Counted from the stretch's first letter, positions 22,831 through 31,824 are shown. The stretch is DNA of 38,924 nucleotides from an uncultured Acetatifactor sp. (GCA_910578215.1 CAJTPH010000035.1:5577-44500), one strand, 5' to 3'. The notes: generated by a model not told the origin, from the sequence alone. Made by a program: numbers and translations.

Positions 22831-24001
22831 TTCGGTATTTTGCCACAACGCTCTGAATCCTTTCGTTGGGATTCAGCAGGTCGCTGATAGAGGAATCATG
22901 ATTCAGGGTGTCGATAATATAAGCGATATATTTACTCATATCGCAGTTGATGTACCATTCTCTTTCCAGCAGCTCGGGAGTCTGATAAATCAGGTTGGTG
23001 GTCAGCACCTTGTCTATAATGCCGTTTTCCGCTGCCTGGTCAAACTTGTCCAAACCGTTTGTAAACAGCCCAAAGGTTGAAAAGACAAATATTTTGTTTG
23101 CCTTGCGCTCCTTGAGGAGGGCTGCAACCTCCAGAACGCTGTCGCCGGAGGAGATCATATCGTCGATGATAATCATATCCTTGCCCTCTACGCTGGTGCC
23201 CAGAAATTCGTGCGCCACGATAGGGTTTCTGCCGTTGACAATACGGGTGTAATCACGGCGCTTGTAAAACATACCCATGTCAAGACCAAGTACGTTTGCC
23301 ACATAAATTGCGCGGGACATGCCGCCCTCGTCCGGGCTGATTACCATCATGTGCTCGGTATCAATTTTTAAGTCGTTTACATTGCGAAGCAGACCCTTGA
23401 TAAACTGATAGGCGGGCTGTACGGTTTCAAAGCCGTGCAGAGGAATCGCGTTCTGGACTCTGGGGTCATGGGCGTCAAAGGTAATGATATTATCCACGCC
23501 CATTGCAACAAGCTCCTGCAGGGCTAAGGCACAGTCCAGGGATTCCCTTGCGGTTCTTTTGTGCTGGCGGCTCTCGTACAGGTAGGGCATAATTACCGTA
23601 ATGCGCCTTGCCTTGCCGCCTACGGCAGCAATAATTCTCTTTAAATCCTGATAATGGTCATCAGGGGACATATGGTTTTCGTGGCCGCACAGCGAGTATG
23701 TCAGCGAATAGTTGCATACGTCTACCAAAAGATAAAGATCGGTGCCTCGTACGGATTCCAGAATCATTCCCTTTGCTTCTCCGGAGCCGAAGCGGGGTAC
23801 CTTGGCGTTCAACAGGTAGCTGTTCCTCTGGTAGCCGGAGAAGGCAAGGGAATCCTTGTGCTCGCTTTCTCTCTCTGCCCTCCATCTTACGAGATATTTG
23901 TCTACCTTTTCGCCCAGTGATCTACATCCCTCAAGCGCGATCATACCCAGTGAACCTACGGGAATGGTTTCCAGATTTCTTTTTTCTTCGCGGTTTGCCA
24001 T
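22817..24001 (-). CDS. prs: Ribose-phosphate pyrophosphokinase, long clostridial type
   Basis: Makes PRPP from ribose 5-phosphate and ATP for nucleotide, His and Trp synthesis. 394 aa, longer than the usual 315; the extra length is at the N-terminus and in internal insertions. Recognisable parts are the flexible-loop region VIMPYLYESRQHKRT, DNIITFDAHDP, MVISPDEGGMSRA, and the PRPP-binding loop MIIIDDMISSGDS, where canonical enzymes have DDMxDTxGT. AAAGGAC precedes the ATG. A second, canonical prs may exist elsewhere in the genome; this divergent form could then have a special role (inference). Confidence 0.85.
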   Translation of the reverse strand: MANREEKRNLETIPVGSLGMIALEGCRSLGEKVDKYLVRWRAERESEHKDSLAFSGYQRNSYLLNAKVPRFGSGEAKGMILESVRGTDLYLLVDVCNYSLTYSLCGHENHMSPDDHYQDLKRIIAAVGGKARRITVIMPYLYESRQHKRTARESLDCALALQELVAMGVDNIITFDAHDPRVQNAIPLHGFETVQPAYQFIKGLLRNVNDLKIDTEHMMVISPDEGGMSRAIYVANVLGLDMGMFYKRRDYTRIVNGRNPIVAHEFLGTSVEGKDMIIIDDMISSGDSVLEVAALLKERKANKIFVFSTFGLFTNGLDKFDQAAENGIIDKVLTTNLIYQTPELLEREWYINCDMSKYIAYIIDTLNHDSSISDLLNPNERIQSVVAKYRNGEL

Positions 24002-24039
24002 GAAAGTGTCCTTTCTGCTTTTTGCGTAGTTGTAGGTTG

Positions 24040-24084
24040 AAATTTTTCGGTTAGGAAATTTTCAATAAGAAAATTTTCAGTTAG
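24040..24084. repeat. Three 15-bp tandem repeats at the dnaC stop codon
   Basis: AAATTTTTCGGTTAG, GAAATTTTCAATAAG and AAAATTTTCAGTTAG in direct succession. The dnaC stop codon (24077-24079) lies in the third unit. Confidence 0.75.
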
Positions 24085-25060
24085 GAAGCTTTTTGTATAT
24101 GCGTATGTCAGGACCAGTAAGCTTACGCAGGGTAAAGCTGCTGGTGATCCTGGAAAAAATTCTGTCCGAATAGCGGTCTCTGAACTCCTCCAGGGTAACA
24201 TTGGTGGAGATAATGGTTGCCTTTCTGCGCAGATTCCGTTCGTTCAGGCAGACAAAGAGCTGCGAGCTGACAAAGTTATTGGTCACCTCAGTGCCGAGAT
24301 CGTCAATGATCAAAAGGTCGCAGCCGTATATATCCTCGCAGAAATCATGCTGCTCCTCCTTTAATTTCGCGTCAAAGGCATAGCGGGCAAGCGTGTCAAA
24401 CAGCCCGGACGCGCTGAAATAAATGACAGAGCATCCCTGCTTGAGCAGCTCGTTTGCAATGCAGCCGGACAAAAAGCTTTTCCCCGTACCTACTGTACCA
24501 TAAAAAAACAAATTGTGATAGTCCTGTTTGAAGTTTTGTACAAATTTCCGGGAAAAATCTACGGCAGCATTAAAATGTTGTAGATGTTCACCTTGATAAT
24601 ATTTACTGGACAGTGTGGAAAAGTTTTCTTTTTGAATCAGGTTCTGAATATTGGACTGCTCGTACAGAACGGATATTTCCTGCTGGCGGAAGCAGTGGCA
24701 CTTTTCTTTGAGGCCTTCCGCGTCCGGCAGGGAAACATAACCGGTGTCCCGGCAGTCGGGGCAGGTGTAGACGGGCTCCAGATAATCGGGAGGATAGCCG
24801 GCGGCAGCCAGAAGCTCCTTTTGCCGTGCGGCAATTCCCGCAAGCTTTTCGTGAAGATCCTTCAGGGCGGCTTCGTCCCCGTCCAGCATACGCCGGGCGC
24901 AGGCAACGGACAGGGTGCTGACGGAATCGGCGAGCTCCCTGTAGCCGGCGACGGAAGAATAGATTTCCTCCCTTCTTGCCTCCAGGACATAGCGGTTGCT
25001 GTCCCTGGTTTTCCCGTATCTCTTTATGATGGCTTCATACTGAGAATTGCTGAGTGCCAC
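24077..25060 (-). CDS. dnaC: DnaC/DnaI-type replicative helicase loader
   Basis: AAA+ ATPase of 327 aa that loads the replicative helicase at origins and restarted forks. The N-terminal helical part is followed by a zinc-binding cluster, C100-PD-C103 and C121-H-C123. The ATPase core has Walker A GTVGTGKS (188-195), Walker B LLIIDDLGTE and the sensor region IISTNVTLEEF with RIFSRI. The start is GTG 25060, with AAGGAG 7 nt upstream. It is 19 bp behind dnaD on the same strand, so the two primosome genes form an operon. Confidence 0.92.
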   Translation of the reverse strand: MALSNSQYEAIIKRYGKTRDSNRYVLEARREEIYSSVAGYRELADSVSTLSVACARRMLDGDEAALKDLHEKLAGIAARQKELLAAAGYPPDYLEPVYTCPDCRDTGYVSLPDAEGLKEKCHCFRQQEISVLYEQSNIQNLIQKENFSTLSSKYYQGEHLQHFNAAVDFSRKFVQNFKQDYHNLFFYGTVGTGKSFLSGCIANELLKQGCSVIYFSASGLFDTLARYAFDAKLKEEQHDFCEDIYGCDLLIIDDLGTEVTNNFVSSQLFVCLNERNLRRKATIISTNVTLEEFRDRYSDRIFSRITSSFTLRKLTGPDIRIYKKLPN

Positions 25061-25079
25061 GGCGTTTCTCCTTAAGGTT

Positions 25080-26153
25080 TTATGTATTGCTCAATAATGC
25101 TTCTTCCAGAGCGTCAAAATCATAGTCGTTCTGAGGGAACTGGTTAAAACGGTTATTGGTCTGTTTGGCGGGCGCAGGGACAGTCTTCCGGCGTTCGCGG
25201 TAGATATTGTCCAGCTGAATTATGTCAGACTTCTGATGGACGTTCTGAGTCTTCCAGCTGTTCAGAATGCTTTCCGCATATTCAAACCGACGCTTGTCGG
25301 TAGAAAGTACGGTGCGCCGGCATGCTTCCAGGATGATATCCGTGGAGAAGCCGTATTCATTGACCCAGCGGGTAATATACCCCACCTCCGTGCTGGTGGG
25401 AGAGCCGTTTTTGCCTAACTCCTTCATCACGGTGTATACGGTTTTGTTGTAGCGGGCGGACGTTTCCCGCGCCTGCTCCGGTGTGGTAATTCCGGCTTCC
25501 GCCCATTCCAGCGCAACCTTTTCTATATAATGGAAGCTTTTGTGGCCGTTATCTACGCAATACTGTATCAGATAGTCGATCAAATCATCGGAAAAACAAA
25601 GCCTGTCTGAAAAATAAAGGATGGATTTTATTTCCGAAGGGGTGAGGGGCTTTCCGATGTATGCCTCCGCGATGCCTAAAAGCTGCATGGTGTCCTGCCT
25701 GCTCTTAAACTCCCGCAGCTGGTCTGCGGAATAGGAGGGCTTTGCATAAGGAGAAGCGCTCTCTGTCGGCGGCTCCGCCGCCGCGGCAGGGACCGGGGCA
25801 GGAACAAAGGAGGGGGGAGACTGGGCGCCTGCAGCCGTTCCCGCGGCTGTTTCCGCATCCAGGTCGCGGATGTGAATACCCACAAGCTCCTTGCCCGAGC
25901 CGTCAAAGTCCAGGTCGATGAGATGCATCTGCTCCCAGTACTTTAAAGCGCGGATGACATCCTTTTCCGTATGGTTAAACATGTCTGCTATATCGGATAC
26001 GCTGGTAGACTGATGGGCATTCATTTTGCGCAGCAGGTAAAGATAAATTTTCAGCTGCGCGTCGTTGGCATCCTTCATATAATTGTCAATGAAAAGATTG
26101 GGCACAATCGTGGAGTCCACCTGATTATCCTTGTAAATATTCAAACGAGCCAT
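25080..26153 (-). CDS. dnaD: DnaD-domain primosome protein
   Basis: 357 aa. The N-terminal winged helix (about residues 15-75: NLFIDNYMKDANDAQLKIYLYLLRKM and SDIADMFNHTEKDVIRALKYWE) is the DnaD/DnaB dimerisation domain. A low-complexity Ala/Pro linker (about 105-145) follows, then DnaB_2-type helices with DLIDYLIQYCVDNGHKSFHYIEKVA, the conserved YxxxIAxxW-like segment of the family, and a basic C-terminal tail. Acts with DnaI at helicase loading. I use ATG 26153, about 11 nt after GAGGG; GTG 26162 would overlap the ribosome-binding site. The upstream region is packed with DnaA boxes. Confidence 0.9.
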   Translation of the reverse strand: MARLNIYKDNQVDSTIVPNLFIDNYMKDANDAQLKIYLYLLRKMNAHQSTSVSDIADMFNHTEKDVIRALKYWEQMHLIDLDFDGSGKELVGIHIRDLDAETAAGTAAGAQSPPSFVPAPVPAAAAEPPTESASPYAKPSYSADQLREFKSRQDTMQLLGIAEAYIGKPLTPSEIKSILYFSDRLCFSDDLIDYLIQYCVDNGHKSFHYIEKVALEWAEAGITTPEQARETSARYNKTVYTVMKELGKNGSPTSTEVGYITRWVNEYGFSTDIILEACRRTVLSTDKRRFEYAESILNSWKTQNVHQKSDIIQLDNIYRERRKTVPAPAKQTNNRFNQFPQNDYDFDALEEALLSNT

Positions 26154-26217
26154 GCGTAACACTTCCCTCTTTGAAAATATGAACCGCCGGGTACGGTTTG
26201 GACCGGACAGTAGACAA

Positions 26218-26223
26218 AGTATA
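26218..26223 (-). promoter_or_regulatory. Extended -10 promoter element for dnaD-dnaC
   Basis: Minus strand TGC-TATACT with no good -35 (TTTCTT at 17 bp). An extended -10 and upstream DnaA boxes fit an activated or repressed promoter. Confidence 0.45.
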
Positions 26224-26276
26224 GCACAAGGCCTTTAAAAAAGAAATAGTGAAATTTCCGAAAACTCCGCGCACAA

Positions 26277-26472
26277 TTTTCACAGGGAAAAATGTGGAAA
26301 TTGTGGACAATGTGGATATTTACGGGCGTATATTTCAATGCGTGTGAAAAAAATACGAAAACAGCCATGATTCCGTGCGGGAGTCCGGGTGAACTTATCC
26401 ACAGCAAAAGACGGTATTTCCACAAGACAGAGGCGTGAATTTTATGCCCTGCCCTGTGGATAATGTGGATAA
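26277..26472. promoter_or_regulatory. Cluster of DnaA-box sequences between dnaD and murC
   Basis: Three perfect DnaA boxes: TTATCCACA at 26395-26403, and its complement TGTGGATAA at 26455-26463 and 26464-26472 (adjacent, end to end). Weaker boxes: TGTGGAAAT, TGTGGACAA and TGTGGATAT follow one another exactly every nine bases at 26293-26319, TTTCCACAA lies at 26417-26425, and TTTTCACAG at 26277-26285. The rest of the gap is AT-rich toward dnaD. DnaA binding is highly likely; the function is open (control of dnaD-dnaC, DnaA titration, or a secondary initiation site). Confidence 0.8.
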
Positions 26473-27852
26473 CTATATGCCAAGTAAATTTTCGCCGATT
26501 TTATGCACGTCGCCGGCTCCCATAGTTATCAACAAATCGCCGTTTATGCAATTTTCCAGTAAAAAGTTTTCTATCTCGTCGAAGGTAGAAAAATAGTGGC
26601 ATTCCCGCCCCAGGTCTTCCAGAGCCAGCTTCAGGTCATTGGAGCTGATGCCCAGGCTGTCGGTTTCCCTGGCGGCAAAAATATCCGCGAGGACCACTCT
26701 GTCGGCAAGGGTCAGCGCCTGCGCAAGCTCGCGCATAAAGGTCCTTGTACGGGTGTAGGTATGGGGCTGGAACACACACCAGAGAGTTTTGTGCGGATAA
26801 TTTGCGGCGGCCTTCAGGGTTGCCGTTATCTCCGTGGGGTGGTGTGCGTAATCGTCAATGACCGTGACTCCGCCCACGGAGCCCTTGTACTCAAAACGGC
26901 GGTCCGCTCCGGCAAAGTCATGAAGCGCCTCGCAGGTGACGGAGCCGTCTATGGATAGAAGGTCCGCAAGGGCGGCGGCGGCAATGGCGTTGTAAACATT
27001 GTGTTCTCCGGGCAGCCGCAGGGAGATCCGCCTGACGCTCCCACCGGGCCCGTGCAGGGTGAAGCCGGCATTGCCGAGCTCGTCATAGCCGATATCCGTG
27101 GGATAGTAGTCGTTCTTTTCGTCGGGACCGTAGGTAAGTACCCGGCAGGCAAGCCCATCGGTAATTTCCCCGGGCCTCTCGATACTGCCATTGATGATCA
27201 GGCAGCCGTCCTCGGGCAGAAGCTCGGCGAATTTCCGGAAGGAATGACGGATATCCTCCAGATCCTTAAAAAAATCAAGATGGTCTTCTTCTATATTTAA
27301 AATAATGCCGATTTTTGGAAAAAGGCTTAAAAAGCTGTTGGTATATTCACACGCCTCCGTCACGAAGCAGTCGGAGCCTCCGATGCGGAAATTGCCGCCG
27401 ATGGATTTTAGAATGCCGCCCACGGAGAGCGTGGGGTCCGTTCCTGCGCGAAGCAGAATCTCGCTGATCATGGAGGTAGTGGTGGTCTTGCCGTGGGTGC
27501 CGCTGACGGCGATGGGCGTCCTGTAATTTTTCATAAGCTGCCCGAGAAGCTGGCCTCTGGTAAGGCATGGAATATTTTTTTCCTGTACGGCGATATATTC
27601 CGGATTGTCGGGACGGATAGCGCTGGTAAAGACAACACAGTCTATATCATCTGTAATATTTTCGCGCCTTTGTCCATAAAATACTTTAATCCCCTTTGAT
27701 GTAAGCCTGTCGGCGAGGGCGCTGCGGGTATTTTCGGAGCCGGATACCTTAAAGCCCGCATCCGCAAGGATTTCCGCGAGCGCGCTCATGCTGATGCCTC
27801 CGATGCCCACAAAGTGAACGGCGGAGGGATGGGTAAAATCGATTTTATACAT
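26473..27852 (-). CDS. murC: UDP-N-acetylmuramate--L-alanine ligase
   Basis: Adds the first amino acid to the peptidoglycan stem peptide, using ATP, in the cytoplasm. 459 aa. The N-terminal Rossmann part has HFVGIGGISMSALAEIL, the central ATP site SGTHGKTTTTSM (118-125 = GTHGKTTT), then NIEEDHLDFF, LPGEHNVYNAIAAAA and the C-terminal DDYAHHPTEI and FQPHTYTRT. All key Mur-ligase residues are present. AAGGAAG lies before the ATG. The stop codon abuts the final DnaA box. Confidence 0.97.
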   Translation of the reverse strand: MYKIDFTHPSAVHFVGIGGISMSALAEILADAGFKVSGSENTRSALADRLTSKGIKVFYGQRRENITDDIDCVVFTSAIRPDNPEYIAVQEKNIPCLTRGQLLGQLMKNYRTPIAVSGTHGKTTTTSMISEILLRAGTDPTLSVGGILKSIGGNFRIGGSDCFVTEACEYTNSFLSLFPKIGIILNIEEDHLDFFKDLEDIRHSFRKFAELLPEDGCLIINGSIERPGEITDGLACRVLTYGPDEKNDYYPTDIGYDELGNAGFTLHGPGGSVRRISLRLPGEHNVYNAIAAAALADLLSIDGSVTCEALHDFAGADRRFEYKGSVGGVTVIDDYAHHPTEITATLKAAANYPHKTLWCVFQPHTYTRTRTFMRELAQALTLADRVVLADIFAARETDSLGISSNDLKLALEDLGRECHYFSTFDEIENFLLENCINGDLLITMGAGDVHKIGENLLGI

Positions 27853-27897
27853 GAATTACACTTCCTTATTAATTATCCAAATAATATTATCTATATC

Positions 27898-27926
27898 ATT
27901 ATAAGCAATATATGTAAAAAAAACAA
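27898..27926 (-). promoter_or_regulatory. Probable murC promoter
   Basis: Minus strand: TTGTTT (27926-27921), 17 bp, TATAAT (27903-27898); a leader of about 40 nt follows. Confidence 0.55.
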
Positions 27927-28145
27927 ACACAAAATGAAATTTGTTGCGACATGGGCTGACATTTAGGGGCGAAGTATGGGGAAAACGGTCCGGAAATCCG
28001 GCATTCCGTGCAATAACGACAAAGGGTTGGGAAGCGTGCAGACAGGCTTTTTGCAAATAGACAAAATAATTAAGGCATATATTGAGAAAAATGTGGATTT
28101 TTAACATAAAAGCCTTAAAAATTCAAACTTTTTTGGTAATTTATA

Positions 28146-28174
28146 TTCACATTTGGACAGCGTTGTGGTATAAT
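28146..28174 (+). promoter_or_regulatory. Sigma-A promoter of glgC-glgD
   Basis: TTCACA (28146-28151), 17 bp, TATAAT (28169-28174), with TGG directly before the -10, an extended -10 form. Confidence 0.75.
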
Positions 28175-28220
28175 TCTGGTATCAGAAAATAGCTGAAGGC
28201 TAAATAGAGGTGATGATGAC

Positions 28221-29492
28221 ATGATTAAAAAGGAAATGATTGCCATGTTGTTGGCAGGAGGGCAGGGCAGCCGTTTGGGAGTGCTTACGTCCAAGGTGGC
28301 AAAGCCTGCCGTAGCGTTCGGAGGGAAATACCGCATTATAGATTTTCCTCTCTCTAACTGTATCAATTCAGGGGTGGATACGGTAGGCGTTTTGACACAG
28401 TATCAGCCGCTGCGTTTGAACACACATATCGGAATCGGTATTCCATGGGATCTGGACAGGAATATCGGAGGCGTGTCTGTGCTTCCGCCCTATGAGAAAA
28501 GCGGGGAGAGCGAGTGGTATACGGGTACTGCGAATGCAATTTACCAGAACCTGGATTACATGGAGGGCTTTAATCCGGACTATGTTTTGATTCTTTCCGG
28601 CGACCATATCTATAAGATGGACTATGAGGTAATGCTTGACTTTCATAAGTCCAGCGGCGCGGAGGTAACGATTGCGGTTATGCCCGTGCCCATAGAGGAG
28701 GCAAGTCGTTTCGGCATCATGATCACCGATGAGAATAAGCGCATTACCGAGTTTGAGGAGAAGCCGGAGCATCCCAGAAGCAATCTGGCGAGCATGGGCA
28801 TCTATATTTTCAACTGGAAAACCTTAAAGGAAGCGCTGATTACCATGGCGAATCAGCCTGCGCTGGACTTTGGAAAGCATGTCATCCCTTACTGCCACGA
28901 CAAGGGAGCGCCGCTGTATGCTTATGAGTTCACAGGCTACTGGAAGGATGTGGGAACCCTGAGCTCTTACTGGGAAGCCAATATGGAGCTGATCGACATT
29001 GTTCCCGAGTTTAACCTGTATGAGGAGTACTGGAAAATATATACCAGAAGCGAGATTCAGCCCCCTCAGTACTTTTCGGGCGACAGCGTCGTTGAGCGGA
29101 GCATTATCGGCGAGGGCACGGACATATACGGAAAGGTCTACAACTCCGTTATCGGCTGCGGCGTGACGATCGGAAAGGGGACGGTGGTCCGCGATTCCAT
29201 TATCATGAACCAGACGCAGATAGGAGAGAGCTGCGAGCTGTACAAGGCGATTGTGGCAGAGAACGTGACCATAGGCAATCGTGTCCGGCTGGGCATCGGC
29301 GAGGAGGCGCCCAACGATACGGCGCCGCATATCTACAATCACGGAATTGTGACGATAGGCGAGAAGAGCATTATCCCCGACGGCATTACGGTCGGTAAAA
29401 ATACAGTGATCTTTGGCGAGACCACCGACAAAGACTATGAGAATTCGTATTTTGCAAGTGGCAAATCTTTGATTAAGGCAGGTGAACAGTAG
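28221..29492 (+). CDS. glgC: Glucose-1-phosphate adenylyltransferase, catalytic subunit
   Basis: Makes ADP-glucose from glucose 1-phosphate and ATP, the committed step of glycogen synthesis. 423 aa. The N-terminal nucleotidyltransferase domain has LAGGQGSRLGVLTSKVAKPAV, FPLSNCINSG, the ADP-glucose region WYTGTANAIYQN, ILSGDHIYKMDY and FEEKPEHPRS. The C-terminal part is a left-handed beta helix with isoleucine-rich hexapeptide repeats (SIIGEGTDIYGKVYNSVIG). The GTG start of glgD shares its stop codon's last base, so the two subunits are co-translated. Confidence 0.96.
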   Translation: MIKKEMIAMLLAGGQGSRLGVLTSKVAKPAVAFGGKYRIIDFPLSNCINSGVDTVGVLTQYQPLRLNTHIGIGIPWDLDRNIGGVSVLPPYEKSGESEWYTGTANAIYQNLDYMEGFNPDYVLILSGDHIYKMDYEVMLDFHKSSGAEVTIAVMPVPIEEASRFGIMITDENKRITEFEEKPEHPRSNLASMGIYIFNWKTLKEALITMANQPALDFGKHVIPYCHDKGAPLYAYEFTGYWKDVGTLSSYWEANMELIDIVPEFNLYEEYWKIYTRSEIQPPQYFSGDSVVERSIIGEGTDIYGKVYNSVIGCGVTIGKGTVVRDSIIMNQTQIGESCELYKAIVAENVTIGNRVRLGIGEEAPNDTAPHIYNHGIVTIGEKSIIPDGITVGKNTVIFGETTDKDYENSYFASGKSLIKAGEQ

Positions 29493-30613
29493 TGAGAGCA
29501 ATCGGAATCGTTTTAGCAGGCGGCAACAATCGCAGGATGCAGGAGCTGTCACAAAAGAGAGCCATTTGTGCCATGCCTATTGCGGGCAGCTACCGAAGCA
29601 TCGATTTTACCTTGAGTAATATGTCCAACTCACATATTCAGAAGGTTGCGGTATTTACGCAGTACAACGCAAGGAGCCTCAACGAGCATTTAAGCTCCTC
29701 AAAGTGGTGGGATTTTGGGCGTAAGCAGGGAGGTCTGTTTGTATTTACCCCTGTCGTTACCGCGGACAACAGCAACTGGTACAGGGGCACGGCGGATGCG
29801 ATTTACCAGAATCTGTCGTTTTTGAAAAACAGTCATGAGCCCTATGTGGTCATCGCTTCGGGCGACGGCGTATATAAGCTGGATTTCAATAAGGTATTGG
29901 AGTACCACATTGAAAAGAAGGCGGATATTACGGTGGTGTGCAGGGACATGCCTGATACCACGGATGTGTGCCGTTTCGGAACCGTCCGCATGAATGAGGA
30001 AAACCGTATCGATGAGATCGAGGAGAAGCCCCTCCAGGCGAAATCCAGCACGGTATCCTGCGGTATTTATGTGCTTCGCCGCCGTCAGCTCATTGAGATG
30101 ATTGAAAAGTGCGCGGAGGAGGACAGATACGATTTTGTGAGGGATATTCTTGTGCGCTACAAGGACCTGAAGCGTATCTACGGCTACAAGATAAAGGAAT
30201 ACTGGAGAAATATCGCCTCCGTGGAGGATTACTACAGCACCAATATGGATTTCCTCAAGCCGGAGGTAAGGAATTATTTCTTCAAGCAGTATCCTGACAT
30301 TTATTCAAAGGTGGACGACCTGCCGCCTGCGAAGTACAATCCGGGCGCCTGTGTGCACAACAGCCTTATTTCCAGCGGCTGTATTGTAAACGGTGTTGTG
30401 GAAAATTCCGTTATTTTCAAAAAGAGCTATATCGGAAATAACTGCGTAATTAAAAATTCCATAATTTTGAACGACGTATATATCGGCGACAACACATATA
30501 TTGAGAACTGCATTGTAGAAAGCCGCGATACAATTCGGGCGAATTCACGATATATAGGTGAGGAGGGTAAAATTCGCATTGTGGTAGAACGCAATGAGAG
30601 ATATACTATTTAG
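29492..30613 (+). CDS. glgD: Glucose-1-phosphate adenylyltransferase subunit GlgD
   Basis: Partner of GlgC, 373 aa. In Firmicutes GlgD is usually poorly active alone and modulates the heterotetramer. The fold is the same, but the phosphate-binding loop is altered to LAGGNNRRMQELSQKRA in place of GxGxRL, as expected for the regulatory paralogue. SIDFTLSNMSNSHI, WYRGTADAIYQN, IASGDGVYKLDF, IEEKPLQAKS and a shorter beta-helix end are visible. GTG start, with AGGTGA upstream, overlapping the glgC stop. Confidence 0.94.
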   Translation: MRAIGIVLAGGNNRRMQELSQKRAICAMPIAGSYRSIDFTLSNMSNSHIQKVAVFTQYNARSLNEHLSSSKWWDFGRKQGGLFVFTPVVTADNSNWYRGTADAIYQNLSFLKNSHEPYVVIASGDGVYKLDFNKVLEYHIEKKADITVVCRDMPDTTDVCRFGTVRMNEENRIDEIEEKPLQAKSSTVSCGIYVLRRRQLIEMIEKCAEEDRYDFVRDILVRYKDLKRIYGYKIKEYWRNIASVEDYYSTNMDFLKPEVRNYFFKQYPDIYSKVDDLPPAKYNPGACVHNSLISSGCIVNGVVENSVIFKKSYIGNNCVIKNSIILNDVYIGDNTYIENCIVESRDTIRANSRYIGEEGKIRIVVERNERYTI

Positions 30614-30705
30614 ATAAACAACTAAATATTACCGTTCAGTACCCGACATCACTGTAACGCATACTTGGCTGGACTGGTACAACGCTTAGCTAAGGGGGTG
30701 TACAA

Positions 30706-30972
30706 ATGCAGATTACGGATATCCGTGTTCGCAGGATTGTGAAGGAAGGCAAAATGAAAGCTGTTGTCTCCGTTACGCTGGATGACGAATTCGTGGTACA
30801 TGACATCAAGGTGATTGAAGGCGAAAATGGACTGTTCATCGCAATGCCGAGCAAAAAGGCAACCGATGGAGAGTACAGAGACATTGCACATCCTATTAAT
30901 TCTACTACCAGAGACGCAATGCAGAAGCAGATTCTGGAGGCTTATGAAAACGCATTGACAGAAGAAGGGTAG
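30706..30972 (+). CDS. spoVG: SpoVG-family regulator
   Basis: 88-aa nucleic-acid-binding protein first known from sporulation (septum and cortex control in Bacillus), and a broader regulator in other Firmicutes. The core pattern is complete: ITDIRVRRIVKEGKMKAVVSVTLDDEFVVHDIKVIEG and GLFIAMPSKKATDGEYRDIAHPI, ending in a variable helix; the longest run given here is split by position: residues 2-20, 21-39, 44-66. AAGGGGGTG lies before the ATG. A strong terminator follows. Confidence 0.96.
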   Translation: MQITDIRVRRIVKEGKMKAVVSVTLDDEFVVHDIKVIEGENGLFIAMPSKKATDGEYRDIAHPINSTTRDAMQKQILEAYENALTEEG

Positions 30973-30984
30973 ATGATTATGCCA

Positions 30985-31038
30985 GAAAAGGGGCGTCGCA
31001 AAATAACCGGTTTTCGGTTATGGAGCGAGGCCCTTTTT
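30985..31038 (+). terminator. Two-tier terminator after spoVG
   Basis: Outer arm AAAAGGGGC with GCCCTTTTT, inner hairpin AATAACCG-GTTTT-CGGTTAT, with GTCGC/GCGA between them. The T-run is inside the outer arm. Confidence 0.85.
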
Positions 31039-31161
31039 GCGTATTTGATTTTATGCCAAAATACCGGATTGAATGTTCATTCGTGGGAAAATCTTTTATT
31101 GAAAGAATGTGTGGAATCATTTATTATATAGAGTAGCGGTTTTGGGGCGGTGAGAAAAATG

Positions 31162-31189
31162 TTTACGCAGGGCACAAAGCCGGTATAAT
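31162..31189 (+). promoter_or_regulatory. Probable pth promoter
   Basis: TTTACG (31162-31167), 16 bp, TATAAT (31184-31189). Confidence 0.55.
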
Positions 31190-31233
31190 GGATACGGCTT
31201 ATCAGCCATTAAATATAGAAATGGAGACTTACA

Positions 31234-31806
31234 ATGTATATCATAGCAGGACTTGGAAATCCCGGCAGGGAGTATCTCAATACAAGACATAATATCGGCT
31301 TTGACGTGATAGACAGGCTGGCGGAGCAGGAGGATATAGACGTTTTGGAATTAAAGCACAGGGCGGTTATCGGCAAGGGAGTCGTCGCCGGTCAGAAGTG
31401 CATCTTGGCGAAGCCCCAGACCTTTATGAATCTGAGCGGGGAGAGCGTCAGGGCGCTGATCGATTATTACAAGTCCGATGATAGGTCGGAGCTGATCGTG
31501 ATATCGGATGATATCAGCCTGGATGTGGGACAGATTCGTGTGCGCAGGAAGGGCAGCGCCGGAGGGCACAACGGGCTGAAGAACATTATCGCCCATCTGG
31601 GTCACGACGGCTTTATCCGTGTGAAGATGGGTGTGGGAGAAAAGCCCAAGGGCTGGGATCTGGTGGATTATGTTTTGGGGCGTTTTTCGGCGCCCGAGAG
31701 GGAAGCTATGGACCGGGCTGCAGAGCGCGCGGCGGACGCAATACGCATGATTATTGCGCAGGGTGCGGACGCAGCCATGAATGAGTTTAACCGCAAGGTT
31801 CAGTAG
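31234..31806 (+). CDS. pth: Peptidyl-tRNA hydrolase
   Basis: Frees tRNA from peptidyl-tRNA that has dropped off the ribosome. 190 aa. All core sites are visible: the N-terminal AGLGNPGREYLNTRHNIGFD with catalytic His, LAKPQTFMNLSGESV, ISDDISLDVGQIRVRRKGSA, then GGHNGLKNI and FIRVKMGVG. ATGGAGA precedes the start. The order pth-mfd is conserved in many Firmicutes. The gap to mfd holds the first copy of the structured element. Confidence 0.97.
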   Translation: MYIIAGLGNPGREYLNTRHNIGFDVIDRLAEQEDIDVLELKHRAVIGKGVVAGQKCILAKPQTFMNLSGESVRALIDYYKSDDRSELIVISDDISLDVGQIRVRRKGSAGGHNGLKNIIAHLGHDGFIRVKMGVGEKPKGWDLVDYVLGRFSAPEREAMDRAAERAADAIRMIIAQGADAAMNEFNRKVQ

Positions 31807-31824
31807 GGCTTTGGGTGTTTACGC

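Larger units (their letters stand above)
27853..28220. other. Divergent intergenic region between murC and glgC
   Basis: 368 bp without a gene. It holds the murC promoter at the left and the glgC promoter at the right. The middle has a small CCGG-AAAT-CCGG hairpin within ACGG/CCGT, and an AATTAAGGC/GCCTTAAAAATT long inverted repeat; neither has a clear role. Confidence 0.5.

Noticed and set aside
26277..26472. Main chromosomal origin
   Set aside because: DnaA boxes are dense, but dnaA, dnaN, rpmH and recF are absent; neighbours are dnaD, dnaC and murC.
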